Below, in pieces: positions 1 to 11,973 of a stretch of DNA of 64,000 nucleotides (positions are counted from its first letter, which is position 1; each line of letters starts with the position of its first letter). The stretch spans positions 992,001-1,056,000 of the forward strand of contig JAAXNY010000004.1 in the NCBI GenBank assembly GCA_013420905.1, in the 5' to 3' direction. The notes beneath the pieces are model-generated. The model did no database searches. It was not told the origin of the DNA and saw only the letters and a list, made by a program, of their open reading frames with translations. The DNA is from Collybia mongolica. Its lineage: Eukaryota; Basidiomycota; Agaricomycetes; Agaricales; Clitocybaceae. The position numbers were made by a program, and so were the translations under genes.

Positions 1-833
1 GCTTGCTTGCTGCAGCAATGAAAACTTGTCGGATTGCTTGACACCTCTGTTTTACAAATAACATCATTGCAACTGGGGGATTTCTCTCCGACAGCTACCT
101 CCAAAACCTTGTGGAGCTGATATGGGAGATGCTAAAAACGGTGAGCCTCATACTCTTACCTCCTTCATTCTCAAGCCTCAAAAAAAGTCAATAGACAACA
201 TTGGAGCAGGCCAACCCACCTGGCATGGCTATGTTGCAGGGTGCAGCTAGCGTCTTATCCACATCTGGGTCTTTGCCACTGGCTCAACCATTGGAAGATT
301 GTCCACTAAATGTTAATGCCCAACAATTGGCAAGTTCAGCAGCAACTCAACTGGAAATACCTGCAACCAAAAACTTGGTCCAAGTAAGTCATTGAGCCTC
401 TCCCCACTCCTACCCATTCATACTCTATCAGGATCTACATAAAGAAGAACTGAAGAAGTGGATACTGGCAAATAACATTGCCATGCCCACGAAGCAAAAC
501 AAACAAGGTGAGCAGTGTCACTCAACTAACTTCTGTTTCTGAAAAACTCGTGACCTCCAGACTTGATATACGCAATACGTGAATTGAAGGTTCTGCCGAA
601 TCAAGAAGAATTCAAACAACTCATTGCTCAAGTAAGTGTTCTGCTATATCATGCTCAGTATTGCACTGACGTTTTGCCTGCTTCAGCGCAAGAGAAAGCA
701 GACCAGTCACAAAGGGAAGGTAGCCACTTAGAGTACCTTTTCTCATTTCTCGGATGTACAGTAGCTAGAATAACTTGTATTTTCTCATTGTTAATACAAG
801 ATTTGGGATGCCCGCCAGCCGACTAGAGCCTGA
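1..833 (+). CDS. 3' part of an unrecognised multi-exon gene with a SAP/HeH-like helical segment
   Basis: The gene enters from the left edge. At least five short GT...AG introns can be placed (for example 141-194, 386-430, 507-560), and joining the exons keeps one frame to a TGA at 831-833. The spliced protein has a low-complexity Gln/Ala/Ser part (exon 195-385), then a short helical segment with the core LKKWILANNIAMPTKQNKQ followed by DLIYAIREL. Its pattern of two helices around a polar turn resembles SAP or Ish1-type DNA-binding motifs; this is a resemblance by eye only. The C-terminus is basic (RKRKQTSHKGK), as in a nuclear protein. The start codon lies outside the window. Function is not known. 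Confidence 0.45.
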
Positions 834-1316
834 CCACACCTGACATATTAACGACCTATGACTGACTGACTACTGACTAAGGACAGACTAAAGCCATGAC
901 TACTGATGCCTAATGACTGACTGCCACCTGACTATTGAAACACTTTGCCATGCCATTGCCCGACTAAGTGGTACCATCGAACGACTGTTTGCACATAAAT
1001 CCAGTCCGTCAAATGTTCCAAAAACGCATATTAGTACGTCCATAGTCTGCCCCAAGTAGAACTTGGCCCGAGACCGACCTTCCACTGACCGCGACCTACT
1101 ACAGATCGACTTCGGCTTTTTACTGAGCATTAAGAGCCACATGGACCCACCTAGACTCCGACTTGACGAACATAACTTCTCCGACTCGCAACATGCTATT
1201 GCTATTACACACGTAAGTACAACGAAAGACTAATTCGGCAGAGGTATTCTTTCGCCATATTGGAACCGATCCTGGCAGCTAAGAACGGGTGTACTCAGTG
1301 CTCTGGAGTAGAGTAA
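834..1316. repeat. GAC/ACT-rich low-complexity tract, no gene
   Basis: From the end of the left-edge gene to about 1180 the plus strand is crowded with GACTGAC, CTGAC and CGAC words without a fixed period. It looks like degraded microsatellite or transcribed tail sequence. Reading frames across it are short and show no family features. Nothing else was seen up to the end of the next gene, which reads leftward to about 1317. Confidence 0.4.
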
Positions 1317-2876
1317 TCAGTAATGGGCAGAGTGTGTTAACAACAGCCTTACCGCATACACTGTTGACAGGGGTGCTGTGGGTTGATATTCGACTCTCCC
1401 AAATCCTTCTTTCTGTTTGCTGTATACGCGTCGACTCAGATCGTTTGTTTGTACAGGTGTTACCAACGGTGGCGAGGGAGATTCGACCGGCAGATATGGC
1501 GCCACACTTGGTGAGGATTCTATGCGTTCTCTGCGCCTTTTGCGCCGACACCAGAAGAGCATGGCACCAGAAACAACTAAAAGCAGGGTTAACGATATTA
1601 CTGTTGCCGTAATCAGCCCAATATCTAAACTGCAATATATTACGGTCAGAAAGGGCCAATTTTAAGAAACCGTTTCAGCTAAACTACCTTGTGAGTTTTC
1701 TGCTACTATTAATTGACGAAATCGTCAGAACTGAAACAATATAGTGATGGCAATATCGCGTACTGAGGTATCGATGGTGCTGTCGTCGTGTAGACAATGG
1801 CATAATCAATCGCGAACGTTTGCTGAGGGGCGTTCGGCCGATGTGTGAGTGTCAACTTGTGCGTTCCAGGCCCTAAGGAACTAGCATGATATAAAAGAGT
1901 TTGAGGCGTAAAAAATTCCCTGCGAGTCGTGAAGGTGCCGGGAGGCCCATTGTCCACTTGGATATCGCACATAGACCCAGTTAATCCGATAGGTCCGTAA
2001 AGTGAAACTCCATCTCCTGGTGGTTTACGCAGGTCCTCAGACAAGTTTTAGTTAGACTGTTATAAATAACCTCTCACCCTGTACATGAGGTTAGTATGTA
2101 GGGATGGGGGGGACAAAGGGCTCACATCAAAGCTGTAAATGAAGGAAGCACCTGACTTTGTTGTTGCACTGGAAACCTAAGCGGTTAAGACGTGAAACGT
2201 AAATTAGTCTGCCGTACCCACCGCCCCGACCCCGCCATGAAGCTTCCGAGTTTATCCGGCGATGCTGTCCAATCTGCTTCGGGCAGATAAGTGAATGAGG
2301 GACTTGTGTCTTGAAAAGTCTGCGCGTAGAGCTTGTCGTTAGCGCTTCCACCTATCGTCGTCTCCCAGGTAATCTAGTACGACGAAAAAGAGGTTAGCGA
2401 TAGGTAGACCGGTCTTGGCTAGTATTAAACAAACAAAATCAATGTCCAGAAATTGTGCTTCTTGGTTCGTTATAGTAACTCTGTGAAGCCCTTGAGTAAG
2501 ATTGTAGGCAGAGAACAAAACCTCTTGAAAGATGTCTCGGCCGACGGTCTTCCCGCTGCTCGGTGGGTATGACTGGTCATCTAATTGGACGTTATAAAAG
2601 CCGTGGTTCCCACGCTTCGCGCCATAGATTTCGATGTTTGTTCCATTGAAAACGAAAGAAGCGGATTCGCCTTTAAAATTTGTCACCATGAAGCTGCTTT
2701 GTGAATACCTGTTGAATAGGACAGGGGATTGTAAGCTCAGGGTCCTGAAGCGTACATGCATAGATCATGGCCTACAGATTGGCCTTTGAGTCATCTGAAC
2801 TATGTCCGGCTCTCCAGCCAGGCGAATAAGATATTAGCGGTGAAGAGTCTTCTATGGTTGTCTGGAGAGATACCAT
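1317..2876 (-). CDS. Membrane protein with two beta-sandwich-like domains, paralogue 1
   Basis: First of four paralogues in the window. The start at 2876 opens with MVSLQTTIEDSSPLISYS, the same opening as the other copies, and runs through an intron (about 2776-2710) into SQSSFMVTN and the family motif FNGTNIEIYGAKRGNHGFY. The first domain ends with the HRVTITNQ..FLDIDFV motif. The second domain contains GVSLYGPIG, then FFTPQTLLYHASSLGPGTHKLTL and FAIDYAIVYT. Near 1620-1560 the minus strand reads a hydrophobic helix (ITATVISLTLLLVSGAMLFW) followed at once by an RRKRRR stop-transfer cluster and a Ser/Pro-rich tail ending at 1317. The layout suggests an outward N-terminal part and a cytoplasmic tail. 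No signal peptide is visible. The tandem beta-rich domains look galactose-binding-like, which is inference. Exon borders are approximate. Confidence 0.72.
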
Positions 2877-3596
2877 ATTCTTGAGAATAGCGAAAGAGTT
2901 GTAAAAACAGCCGCCCAGGCGAGAGTCGCAAGCAGAAATAGGAGGGTAACGAGAGAACTGGATAGTGCCTCTTATTATATCAACGGTCCCCACACCTTCG
3001 TACAGCCTGGCGCATCGTAAACAGATGCGGCGGGGGACACATCTTGGTTTCTGATGTATTCTTGAACGCCTTTGCACATCATCATCGTCAGGATGGTTAT
3101 TAGGCCAGAGTAGAGTTTACTGGATCATGACATTAAGAAGAGGCATCAGCTCGCCGTTTCACTGTGGCGCCAGATCTGGAATAAACGGCGATTGCCGACC
3201 GTGCATACCGTTGCCACGTATCAAGATACGTGGCCTTAGTTCCGCAAACTTCAATCATTTGGACCAATTCGGTAGGGCATTATATTGTACATACATTCAG
3301 AGCCTTCCAAAGTATGTTTTCAACAATTATAGGAAAGCCTCTCTATAAATTGAGGGACGGAACGGATTAGGACTCGGGAAGGTGTTGGACCCGAACTGAG
3401 CCTGGGTCGGAGTTGAGAACAAGGTTACACCGGAAATTTCGGCATCGATGGCGATACCCCGCGAATATTGATAAAAGTTTCATCAACAGTCAATCAACAG
3501 GCCATTTCCCAATTCCGAGTCTGTCTGCTAACCACATATGAGCAAAGTGGTCGGGAGGATGTTGGGGCGTTCAGGGTATATAAAGGTGGGTTCTCA
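2877..3596. other. Intergenic region between two minus-strand paralogues
   Basis: No supported gene. Small frames on both strands overlap one another and lack family motifs. The stretch next to 2876 should hold the promoter of paralogue 1. The part near 3560-3596 (gttcagggtatataaagg) has a TATA-like TATATAAA on the plus strand but no convincing gene follows it. Confidence 0.4.
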
Positions 3597-5334
3597 TTAT
3601 GGGGAGGATTGAACGGAAGGTGTATAACAGGACTTGGATATGAGGTCGATGGCGTAGAGCCGGGTGAGAGCTGATAACATCATATTTAGATGATCCCGCA
3701 TTTTGCTTTTAGAACGACTTAGGCCTACTGATTGCATCGTTGGGGCGCTACTTTTCGGTTGATGCCTTAGCCATCGCGAAAGGTTGTTCCGATGGAGGTG
3801 AGTTGTTTGAAGAAGAGGTAATCCTGGTGGCAGAAAAGGCATGCGGACGCTCGGGGTTGTGGGCCTATTGTGGTAAGGCTCTATGTTCGATGTGGATCCA
3901 AGACGCCTCGCCCTTCTGCGCCGGTTCAACAAGAGAAGGACACTGGACAGAATGAGAAGAACTATCACAGCAATAGCCATTCCTATGATGGCTCCAATAG
4001 CTAAGCTGCGCTCAAACATGGTTAAGAGGGACTCAGAGGCTTGTGGCACGTTTTTACCTTTTCATTTGGCGAACATTAGTCTCGCTTTGGTGAGTCGTGT
4101 GAATAAGCAGGATGAAATCATGAAGTATTCGCTTACTCTACTTGTGTAGCATTTGGCGCGGTCGTATTACCAACGATATCCTGCCTATTCTCCATGAGTG
4201 GCAATGGAATAGCCGGGGTTATTCACATACCCGTTCAATGGTTCAACTGTTGTGAAAACGGTTGCATAATCGATGGCAAACATCTGCTCCGGTGCATCCT
4301 GTTGAAATGTGAGGGTCAGGTTGTGAGCTCCAGGTCCTAAGGAACTAGCATGATATAATAGAGTTTGCGGTGTAAAGAATTCTTTCTTTGTCGTAAAGGC
4401 ACTTATGGGACGATCGTCCACCTGAACCGCATAAGGGGAACCGCGGGGTCCTATAGGACCGTACAGCGAGATCCCTTCGCCTGATGGTTCACACATAACC
4501 TGAGAAAGTTTTACGGACTGTGAAGCAGGATCTCCTACCCTATAGGGTATATGTTATTAGTGCACGATATAAAGAGCCATGAACTCCTCACGTTGAAACT
4601 ATATATAAAAGAAGCACCAGGTTGCGTGGTAGCACTTGATAACTAGTTAGTCCATCACGTATCAGAGCACTTGTTGCGACACTTACTGCCCAGTCCCGCC
4701 CAAAAAGCTTCCCCGACGTTTAGGAGTCGCATCCCAGTCATCTTCGGATGGCAGGTAAATGAAAGACGAGGTGGTGTCTTGAAAAGTCTCCGCGAATAGC
4801 TTGCCAGTGGCGTCCGTACCAATGACCGTGTCCCAGGTAATCTTGTGTGTGATAGGAGACTATGTAAGCAATAATGAGACTAAACTAACATCGAGACACC
4901 AACAAAATCGATGTCCAGAAATTTGTCTTCTTGATTGGTCAACGTGACAGTGTGGAGCCCTAAGGTTAGGTCGCTGACGGAGAAGAGTGGCTCCTGGAAG
5001 ATGCCTGGGTCAGGTGCGCTCCCTGTACGAGGTGGATATGATATGTCATCTAGCTTGACTTGGAACAAGCCATGATTGGCACGTTTTGAGCCGTATATTT
5101 CGACCATGGTTCCATTGAAGGTGAAAGAAGCGGAGGCACCCGCGATGTTTGTGACAGTGAAACTGCTTTGCGAGTACCTATCGTGCAATAAGGAGTAAAT
5201 TCAAAATCACACAAGATCAGAATTTTGGCCTACATATTGGCTAATTTATCGTCCGAACTATGCCCAGCTCGCCAACCGGATGAGTACGATATAATAGGCG
5301 AGTTATCCTCTATAGTTAGAGTGAGAGATGGCAT
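3597..5334 (-). CDS. Membrane protein with two beta-sandwich-like domains, paralogue 2
   Basis: Starts at 5334 with MPSLTLTIEDNSPIISYSSG. After one intron it reads YSQSSFTVTN, FNGTMVEIYGSKRANHGLF and HTVTLTNQEDKFLDIDFVGV (domain 1, about 5190-4885). Domain 2 gives EGISLYGPIGPRGSPYAVQVDD, then FFTPQTLLYHASSLGPGAH and FAIDYATVFTT (about 4500-4240). The last exon (about 4049-3597) encodes an N-terminal hydrophobic helix (AIGAIIGMAIAVIVLLILSS) followed by NRRRRARR and a cytoplasmic tail of about 100 residues. It is a direct tandem duplicate of paralogue 1, same strand, about 700 bp apart. Like the others it lacks a cleavable signal peptide, so the single helix may act as a reverse signal anchor (N-terminus outside); that is inference. 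The final stop at 3597 may be replaced by splicing. Confidence 0.72.
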
Positions 5335-6528
5335 GTTAGCATTAATGGCAAAGGAATGGCTGTTCACCGTCCAGCAGTGGGAAATGAAAAAAGGGGACGT
5401 GAACATTGAACAACTCCCGCCGAATTTACATATAGCCAATGGGTGCCATTCACCCCTGATCGTCCATGAGCCATAGTTGCGTGTGAGTTGATTACATTGA
5501 GTTTGAATAGAATTGAGCCGTGAAAGGGTCGCATATCGTAAGGGACTGTGTTCTCGTCCAAGATTTCAAGGTTACCTATATTGTTTTTGCAGCACTCTTG
5601 TTGCCATGGTTGACGGTGTGATTGTCGTTTTCGGTCATGGTAATTGATTCGTGTAATCAGCAGGCGAACGAGGCCGGGCTCTCAGTTATATTATGAATCA
5701 ACAAGTGTTCATGGTCAGTTTTTCAGGAGATGATAGATACTGAACCAAGTGAAGGGTACATCTGTGAACTGCTTGATGTGGAGATCGTTTGTCGAACTTA
5801 TAACAGGATTGTATTGGAATTGTTGGTTTGGGAGAATGAGAAACATGTTCCGCCGTGTAGAAATTGAAGGACAGCTGTGAGCGCTTGAGCCTCAAAGATT
5901 GGCGGAGCCGAAATCTTATTACACAGCCACGGGCACTGCGAGTCTGCGACAAAGGTATTTAACAAATTACCTCACATCTCCATCTTGTGTTGGCAAATTC
6001 CCAGCTATTCTCAGACTTGGCGTATAGCATTTTATGCCTGCTAAACCTAGCCGCTGCGGACTTGTATACCATTTTCCCTTGGCCTTATCAGGTCAATTCA
6101 ATGACAATGTTTTTACCCATGGAAATCGAGGTTTGAATTCCAGGGCTGGGTCAGGTGTAGCCCCCGTATCTCTTGAGAGTTCCAGTTGTTGTGACAACGG
6201 TGGTCCGTTACGGGGGGGGTGATTATATGGACTGGGAGAGAGAAACTTATGTCATTTATAGTTCAAATGACATCCTTCTCTTCCCCTGAAGACCCCATTT
6301 GCATAGTGGTGGGGGCGTATTGCCTGGCACTTAAGACATTCCCCATAGTAACACGGCACGTCCCAACAGTAAAGCACAATTAGAAGGATCTAGATCTACA
6401 GGTAGGGGAAATAATGATTAAATAAGCAAATGGTATAATATCGTAGGTGATTCAGGGTATTACTTACAAGCATTATATGTAAACGTAGTACGTTATTCTA
6501 CCGCAAGGATATTGCATCAGTCTAATTG
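5335..6528. other. Intergenic region
   Basis: About 1.2 kb without a supportable gene. It should contain the promoter of paralogue 2 and the 3' end of the seven-pass gene to the right. Short frames (for example minus strand 5952-5698) have no recognisable motif, intron pattern or paralogue in the window. A run of G (6215-6222) is present. Confidence 0.4.
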
Positions 6529-7754
6529 TCAAGTATCGCCCACAGCATCCCGTTTAGCATTCAGCTTCTGCTTACGCCGCTCAGCTCGCTTTGCTTCTCT
6601 TTTCTCTCTCTTCTCGCGCTCCTTGGGTGTTTCATCGCGGTATCGCCAATCACCAAACAGTCCAGTTCCATACATCCGTCTAATGTTAAACGTGAACAAG
6701 ACTGCAGTTGCAAGCCATTCGGGTAAAACGTGCAAAATATAGAAACTAGCCTTTGCTCCAGGACTATTGAGGGAGCCCGGAGCTGTAGAAGATAACGATG
6801 TGGTGGTATGGAACATGACTGCAAGACGGTAAACAGCGATGGTGGACTAGAGATACATGTGAACATCAAGGTGTTTCAGGATGGCAAAATTTAAATGTAA
6901 CGTACCAAGAAGAAGGTGAGGGCGGGCATCACTAGCGTGCCCTTTCGACTGGCGCGCGCTATTTTTACACGAACCCAAAAAGCAGCCATTGCCAGAATGG
7001 TAGTCAAGAAAAGGGCCACGCCGCAACTTACGTATCTAACGAAATACATGTCAATAAGGAGGAAAATAGTGTGTAGAGAAGATACTTGCCGTAAGCGCAT
7101 GGTACGACTTGCTTCATCAGGGTTATCAAGAATAGAGCTAAAATGAGAGTTGGCAACGATTCCAGGAACAGTCGCGGCGAAGAATGCGAAGTTGGTGAAG
7201 TCAGAGAAGCGGCGAGACCAGAACCGCTGACGAGGATTGTCAGGGGTTCCATTTGGAGGCCCTCCTTCAAAGTCACCAGCGTGACCACGAGGAACGACAT
7301 CCTCTGAGTGAACTGGAGAGTCTACCTTGCGTATAAAAGCAGGGGATTGAAAATAGGTCTCGGAACCGTATGATGGGTTGACGAGAAGGATTCGCATGAT
7401 ATTAACGAGATCATTCGCGATACCTATGAATCCCATTCCAAAGCTGATTTGCATGTATGTTAAGAGTCCCCTCGACAGCCGCTTGTTCTCGTTATGGGAT
7501 TGCACTGCTCGAAAAGAGAAAATTACCACTCTACGTCACGGTAAGTTGATGGTGGGAGTTGCGATTGAGGATTTGTTTGCTTACCTCTCTACCCCAAAGA
7601 TGACAGTTCCGATGAGAAGTGTTGTTCGAGATCGTTTGTCGTACACACGATAGAGCATAAAGGGGATGAGTAAAGCATACAGCACCGCGAATAGAATGGA
7701 TGGCGCAAAGTCGGCAGGGAATGGTGTCCCTCCAACGGGCGTCGGGAAAGACAT
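6529..7754 (-). CDS. Seven-pass membrane protein, tandem copy 1
   Basis: Start at 7754 (MSFPTPVGGTPFPADFAPS) is chosen because the tandem copy at 9918 begins with the same residues. Order of segments: helix 1 SILFAVLYALLIPFMLY, helix 2 TTLLIGTVIFGVER (split by an intron) into VVIFSFRAVQSHN, helix 3 LLTYMQISFGMGFIGIANDL, a polar loop with RFWSRRFSDFTN, helix 4 FAFFAATVPGIVANS, helix 5 SCGVALFLTTILAMAAFWV, helix 6 PALTFFLV, a last segment ASFYILHVLPEWLATAVLF, then GTGLFGDWRYRDET and a strongly charged Lys/Arg/Glu tail ending in a predicted coiled region. At least four short introns are implied. The layout recalls RTA1-like or other fungal seven-pass families, but I cannot assign it. It is the downstream member of a tandem pair on the same strand. 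Confidence 0.7.
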
Positions 7755-8661
7755 AGTCCAAGCGACGAGCTGTAGATTCAGCGGTATGTAATGGTAACTT
7801 CCGAGAAACCACAGAGCCCGCTTTATATTATAAGATTCGAGCGCTCGAGAACTTGATTTTCCGCAGCCAAGCACCGAACGGGCGATGATGACAAGCCAAT
7901 CACATACGGAGTTCCCACAAGTATGGTGGAGGCGGAGTCTTTGTCAGATCGGCTGTGGGTGTATCGGAGTGAAATTTCGAGCCACAGAGGAGAAGGGTAG
8001 TCTGCGATAATCGGCGCGTCCCGCATTAACAGCTTTGGATCATCGTGGAACTAATGACGTGATGCATCTTCATCTCTCAGCAAAAATCGTACTGACCCTT
8101 TCACATGAATTTCAGTGGAAAGGGTCTCAGGGCTGTGCACGTACTGACGATTGCAGTGCAGCATGCGCCATAGGGCGCTCGTTGGCCTTTCCTTCCGCCG
8201 ATTCTAGTCCTTTATGACTTTCTCTGCATTCTCAGTTACCATGGGTCGGCCTAATTGCGGAACGTTGGCGCGATGCAAACTCTTTCGGCTGAAATTCGGG
8301 GATCCTTGTTTGAAAGGGGCACTTTTTGGCTCGGGGTTCAAGTTGCTCGTTCATTTCTACCTGTGGGGCTAAGGGGTTTACTTCTAAGGGGTTTCAGATA
8401 TATCGAAGGCGTCGCTAGTCCGAAAAGCTTGAACGCACATCTTTAGAAATTGAGGTGAAAGGTGAGGCTGTGTCCATGGGTGATATGGACAAACAGATGT
8501 CGGACCGCTTTGCCCGCTGAGTGCGGTTATTGCGAACCGTTCAACGCAGCGAAAATATTCACAAAATATATTGCTACAAATTATTAAATACAGTCCATGG
8601 AGCAGTTGATCCCCAGTCATCCCCAACATAGGAATGGCTTAAATGCCATAGAAGCAGAAGC
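7755..8661. other. Intergenic region between tandem seven-pass genes
   Basis: Holds the promoter of the gene starting at 7754 and the 3' flank of the second copy. No reading frame here shows a family motif or a paralogue elsewhere in the window. CG-rich words are scattered but no repeat was found. Confidence 0.4.
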
Positions 8662-9918
8662 TCAAACTGGAACAAGCTGAGACGTCTCGCTGTCCGCTGG
8701 AACCACAGCAGTTGCTTGATTGGCGTCCCGTTTCTGCCGTTTCTTCTCCGCCTTCCTCAATTCTTTCTTCTCCCTCTTAACACGCTCCTCCTCTGTTTCA
8801 TCCTCGTTCCGCCAATCTCCAAACGTTCCAGTTCCATACACACGTCTTATATTAAAGCTGAATAAGAGGGTATTTGCCAACCATTCCGGGAGAACATGCA
8901 GGATATAGAAGGTGCTTTTGGCACCCGTAGTGTTCAAAGATCCCGGCTCTGTTGAGGTAATTGAACTGGTTGTATTAAACATCACTGAAAGACGGTAAAT
9001 AGCAATCACAGACTGAGGAGAGGAGAATAAGTAGAGTCGCAGGTATGGGTAAGGGTGTTGCATACCAGGAGGAAAGTAAGGGCGAACATCATGGATACAC
9101 CACCTTTACTTGCGCGAGGTTGTTTCACTTGGGCCCAAGTTGCTCCTCCTCCAAGAATCGAGGTTAGGAAGAGTGCAACTGCGCTGCTCACATATCTAGA
9201 GAAGCTCGGCATTCAGCTAACGACGCTTGGATACAAAGATCACAAACCTCAACGTCATGGTACGGTTGCCGGCATCATCATTATCTATGACTGAGCTAAA
9301 ACGGGAGTTCGCAATAACACCTGGAATTATAGCAGCCAGGAAAGCGAGGTTGGTGAAATCCGAGAATCGCCGAGCCCAAAACCGCCGACGAGGGTGGTCG
9401 GACGTCCCTTCTGGAGGTTGTCCGGGAAAGTCACCAGCGTGTCGGCGGGTCAAAGGTAGATCATCTGATAAGCTTGACGAATTGTTCTTCGGAATGGCAG
9501 CCGCACACTCGCAGTACCTATCAGACCCGTAGGTTGGGTTGACAAGCAGTACTCGGAGAAGGTTAACGAGGTCATTGGCAATGCCAATGAACCCCATCCC
9601 AAAGCTGACTTGCATGTACGTCAAAAGGCCCTTCGATATCTGTTGGACCTCGTTTTGGGACTGGGCTGCCCGGAGAGAAAAAATAACCACTCTATATATG
9701 TATTGCTACTCTTTAGAACAGATGCACGGGTGTGGGCAATTTGTGTACCTTTCGACGCCGAAGATTGCTGTCCCGAGCAGTAGGAGAGTGCGCGAACGCT
9801 TGTCCCAGGCTCTGAATACCATCAAAGGGATGAGCAGAGCATACAGAGCAGCAAATAGGATCGAGGGCGCGAAATCAGTTGGCAAGACGGTCCCTCCAAC
9901 GGGCGTTGGGAAAGACAT
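8662..9918 (-). CDS. Seven-pass membrane protein, tandem copy 2
   Basis: Start at 9918 (MSFPTPVGGTVLPTDFAPS). The exons mirror copy 1: SILFAALYALLIPLMVF; an intron after FGVER (about 9745-9690); VIFSLRAAQSQN; GLLTYMQVSFGMGFIGIAND; the loop with RFWARRFSDFTN; LAFLAAIIPGVIANS; YVSSAVALFLTSILGGGATW; then YRLSVMFN and STFYILHVLPEWLANTLLF, ending with GTGTFGDWRNEDET and a charged tail (EEERVKREKKELRKAEKKRQ). Both copies keep the acidic/basic linker between helices 3 and 4 but differ strongly there (the PxNDPx region), so the duplication is not very recent. Introns sit at equivalent places. Substrate or ligand is unknown. Confidence 0.72.
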
Positions 9919-10409
9919 GGTGTCAAATTGGCAGAGCTAGGAAATGAAAAGTTCAGATGATCACAACTTCTTTTCAATGTCGTTAGGCGTGAAGCCAGGC
10001 TCATCGTTCATTTGCTTAACTCCAACTTGCCGGTCCAACGCCGCATAGCCTGGACGTAAGTGAGGCAGAGCGTTTTGTAAGGTACTTGTGGAACCGAATT
10101 ATTGGCCAAAAGTCTGCTTACTGCCTGGCGCTCAACTTTGTGAAAAGTTGGTCAGTACATAACAATGAATTTGTCAAGAAGAGCGACGCTTGGATGTACG
10201 TGCCTATCCCCAAGTGATATTTCTGGGGCTTTTCTCAATGGTACTGCCAAGACGCCGTGGGCGGTTGGTGCAGGGTAGGAATGAACACGTTTTCCGGCCG
10301 ATTAATATCAGCCTTCCCTGCTTGAAGGCCGGGTTCGTTGAAATGAATGAAATTGCGCCTGATCCTGGATACAGATGAGTCAAGATTCTGGCTGTGTATA
10401 TCGTCACGT
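9919..10409. other. Intergenic region
   Basis: About 490 bp between the promoter side of a minus-strand seven-pass gene and the 3' end of the minus-strand fucosyltransferase-like gene. No supported gene; the overlapping small frames at 10190-10407 on both strands are judged to be noise. Confidence 0.4.
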
Positions 10410-11795
10410 TTAGAGGAACGTAATATCCTCTGCTCCACCTCCGTCGACTCCAAGCCTTAAAGCAACAACCTGGGTGCTGAGACTCGAGAAGCCATTCCCA
10501 ATGAATACCTCTGCCCGCCTTGCTAGCTCGACATCAACAGCGACAGCCCAGTCTGCCTCCCCCCACTTGAAGGGCACCTTTCCCGAATGCGTCACCCGCC
10601 TCATGGGTCCGTTTATCCACCCAGCAGTCCGCGCGCGAACTGCGTCTTTGAGTGCAGATTCCAACTTGAAGTGTTGAACGTAAACGAGAGGGTGATCCCA
10701 GGCCCCGTCGTGCAGAATGTGGATTGTGCGCAGATGGGGTTTTGCGCGAGCGTATATGTCAATAGCAAAAATGATACGTTCAAGGGTGGGATAACAGTGC
10801 TCGAATATCGACGTCGCGTTGGATAAATCCAGAGTGGGAGGTAATATTGAGCCTTGCAAGGTTGGCAGAGTAGCCCAAGTTGTGAAGCCAATGCGATCGT
10901 CGGCGAGGCCATGACAATGGTTTTCGAAATCACCTGGGGGTACTTAATAAGATTTGTGTCTGGCGCATTTCGTAGTTCACGTACCACGTCGGAGATGTAG
11001 AGCTATGTACGGGTCACCAAACGAACTGGAAGCGTTGAGCCGAAGGTTTAGGGCTGAGCTTGCACGGTCTGCAATACTTTGTATTGTCTTTGACCAATGA
11101 AAATGATTCCATAGATAATTCTTGAATGATGGCCAGATATCATGGATGGCCTGAGATGCCAGGTAACTGTAGAAAGCAGCCAGGATTGAACCAACTATAT
11201 ACTATATGATTGTGATACGCACTCCCAGGTCAAAATCCACTGGTCAACGACGATGCATTTCTCTGGCCCATTGAGCAACGTTTTGACATATTCCCAACGG
11301 AGCCCGTTGTCGACATGCACTTGGACGTGTTTGGTGTCTTCAGATGGGCAAGCTTCGTCGAAGATGGCAGCACTAACACTGTCACTGGTCACTCCCTCGA
11401 GGAAAGCCGACAAAGGGACCATCGATTTCTCTCCGCGCGGCCGCCATATGAGTGGTTGGTAGACATACAGACGGGACGTCAGTAAGGCCAAATGGTGGAA
11501 TAACAGGATTTCCTGAGCCTAAGGGACATGTCAGATACAATCGTGAAGATCCAACGAATGGTTAACTCACCTGGTTATTGAAACCCGCTCCCTGAAGCTG
11601 TTTGAAGAGCACATATTTGTTCTCTCTTGAATTCCGGACTAGTCTGCGGGACTGTTCCAACTCGTATTCGGATAAAGATTTGTAAAGTTCATAGGATGGT
11701 CGAGATTTGAAATAGGTATATGAAATGAGCAATGATGCACATAAAACAAAAGCTAGAAGAGGACGAAGCAAACGCCAACGAGTGTATGAACGCAT
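10410..11795 (-). CDS. O-fucosyltransferase-like type II membrane protein
   Basis: Start at 11795. Residues about 8-28 form a single hydrophobic helix (RPLLAFVLCASLLISYTYF) near the N-terminus after a basic MRSYTRWR, as in Golgi type II glycosyltransferases. The luminal part then reads NKYVLFKQLQGAGFNNQ, EILLFHHLALLTSRLYVYQP, and after two further introns GDPYIALHLRRGDFE across the intron at about 10986-10938. GFNNQ and HLRRGDF are the family's GDP-sugar-binding signatures (fungal O-fucosyltransferase-fold proteins). The C-terminal exon contains ARRAEVFIGNGFSSLSTQVV, the conserved late motif, and ends at 10410. At least three introns were placed. Predicted location is the Golgi membrane; the acceptor substrate is unknown and true fucosyl transfer is inference from the motifs. 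Confidence 0.75.
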
Positions 11796-11973
11796 GAATT
11801 TACGGTGATATCACTGGACTTACCATTATGTAAGGCACCATCACGCGAAACACTACTTCTATCCGGGTAAACGCGACTTCCGCGTGTTCGCCACGAACCA
11901 AATCGAACTGTTAAGATGAGTCTTAAAGTTGGGTCCTCGAGGTCAACTCAAACAACGCCCGGCCCAAGCGATA

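Noticed and set aside
1289..1665. Overlapping plus-strand frames over the 3' end of membrane-protein paralogue 1
   Set aside because: The minus strand carries the membrane helix and stop-transfer expected from the paralogues; the plus frames have no motif.
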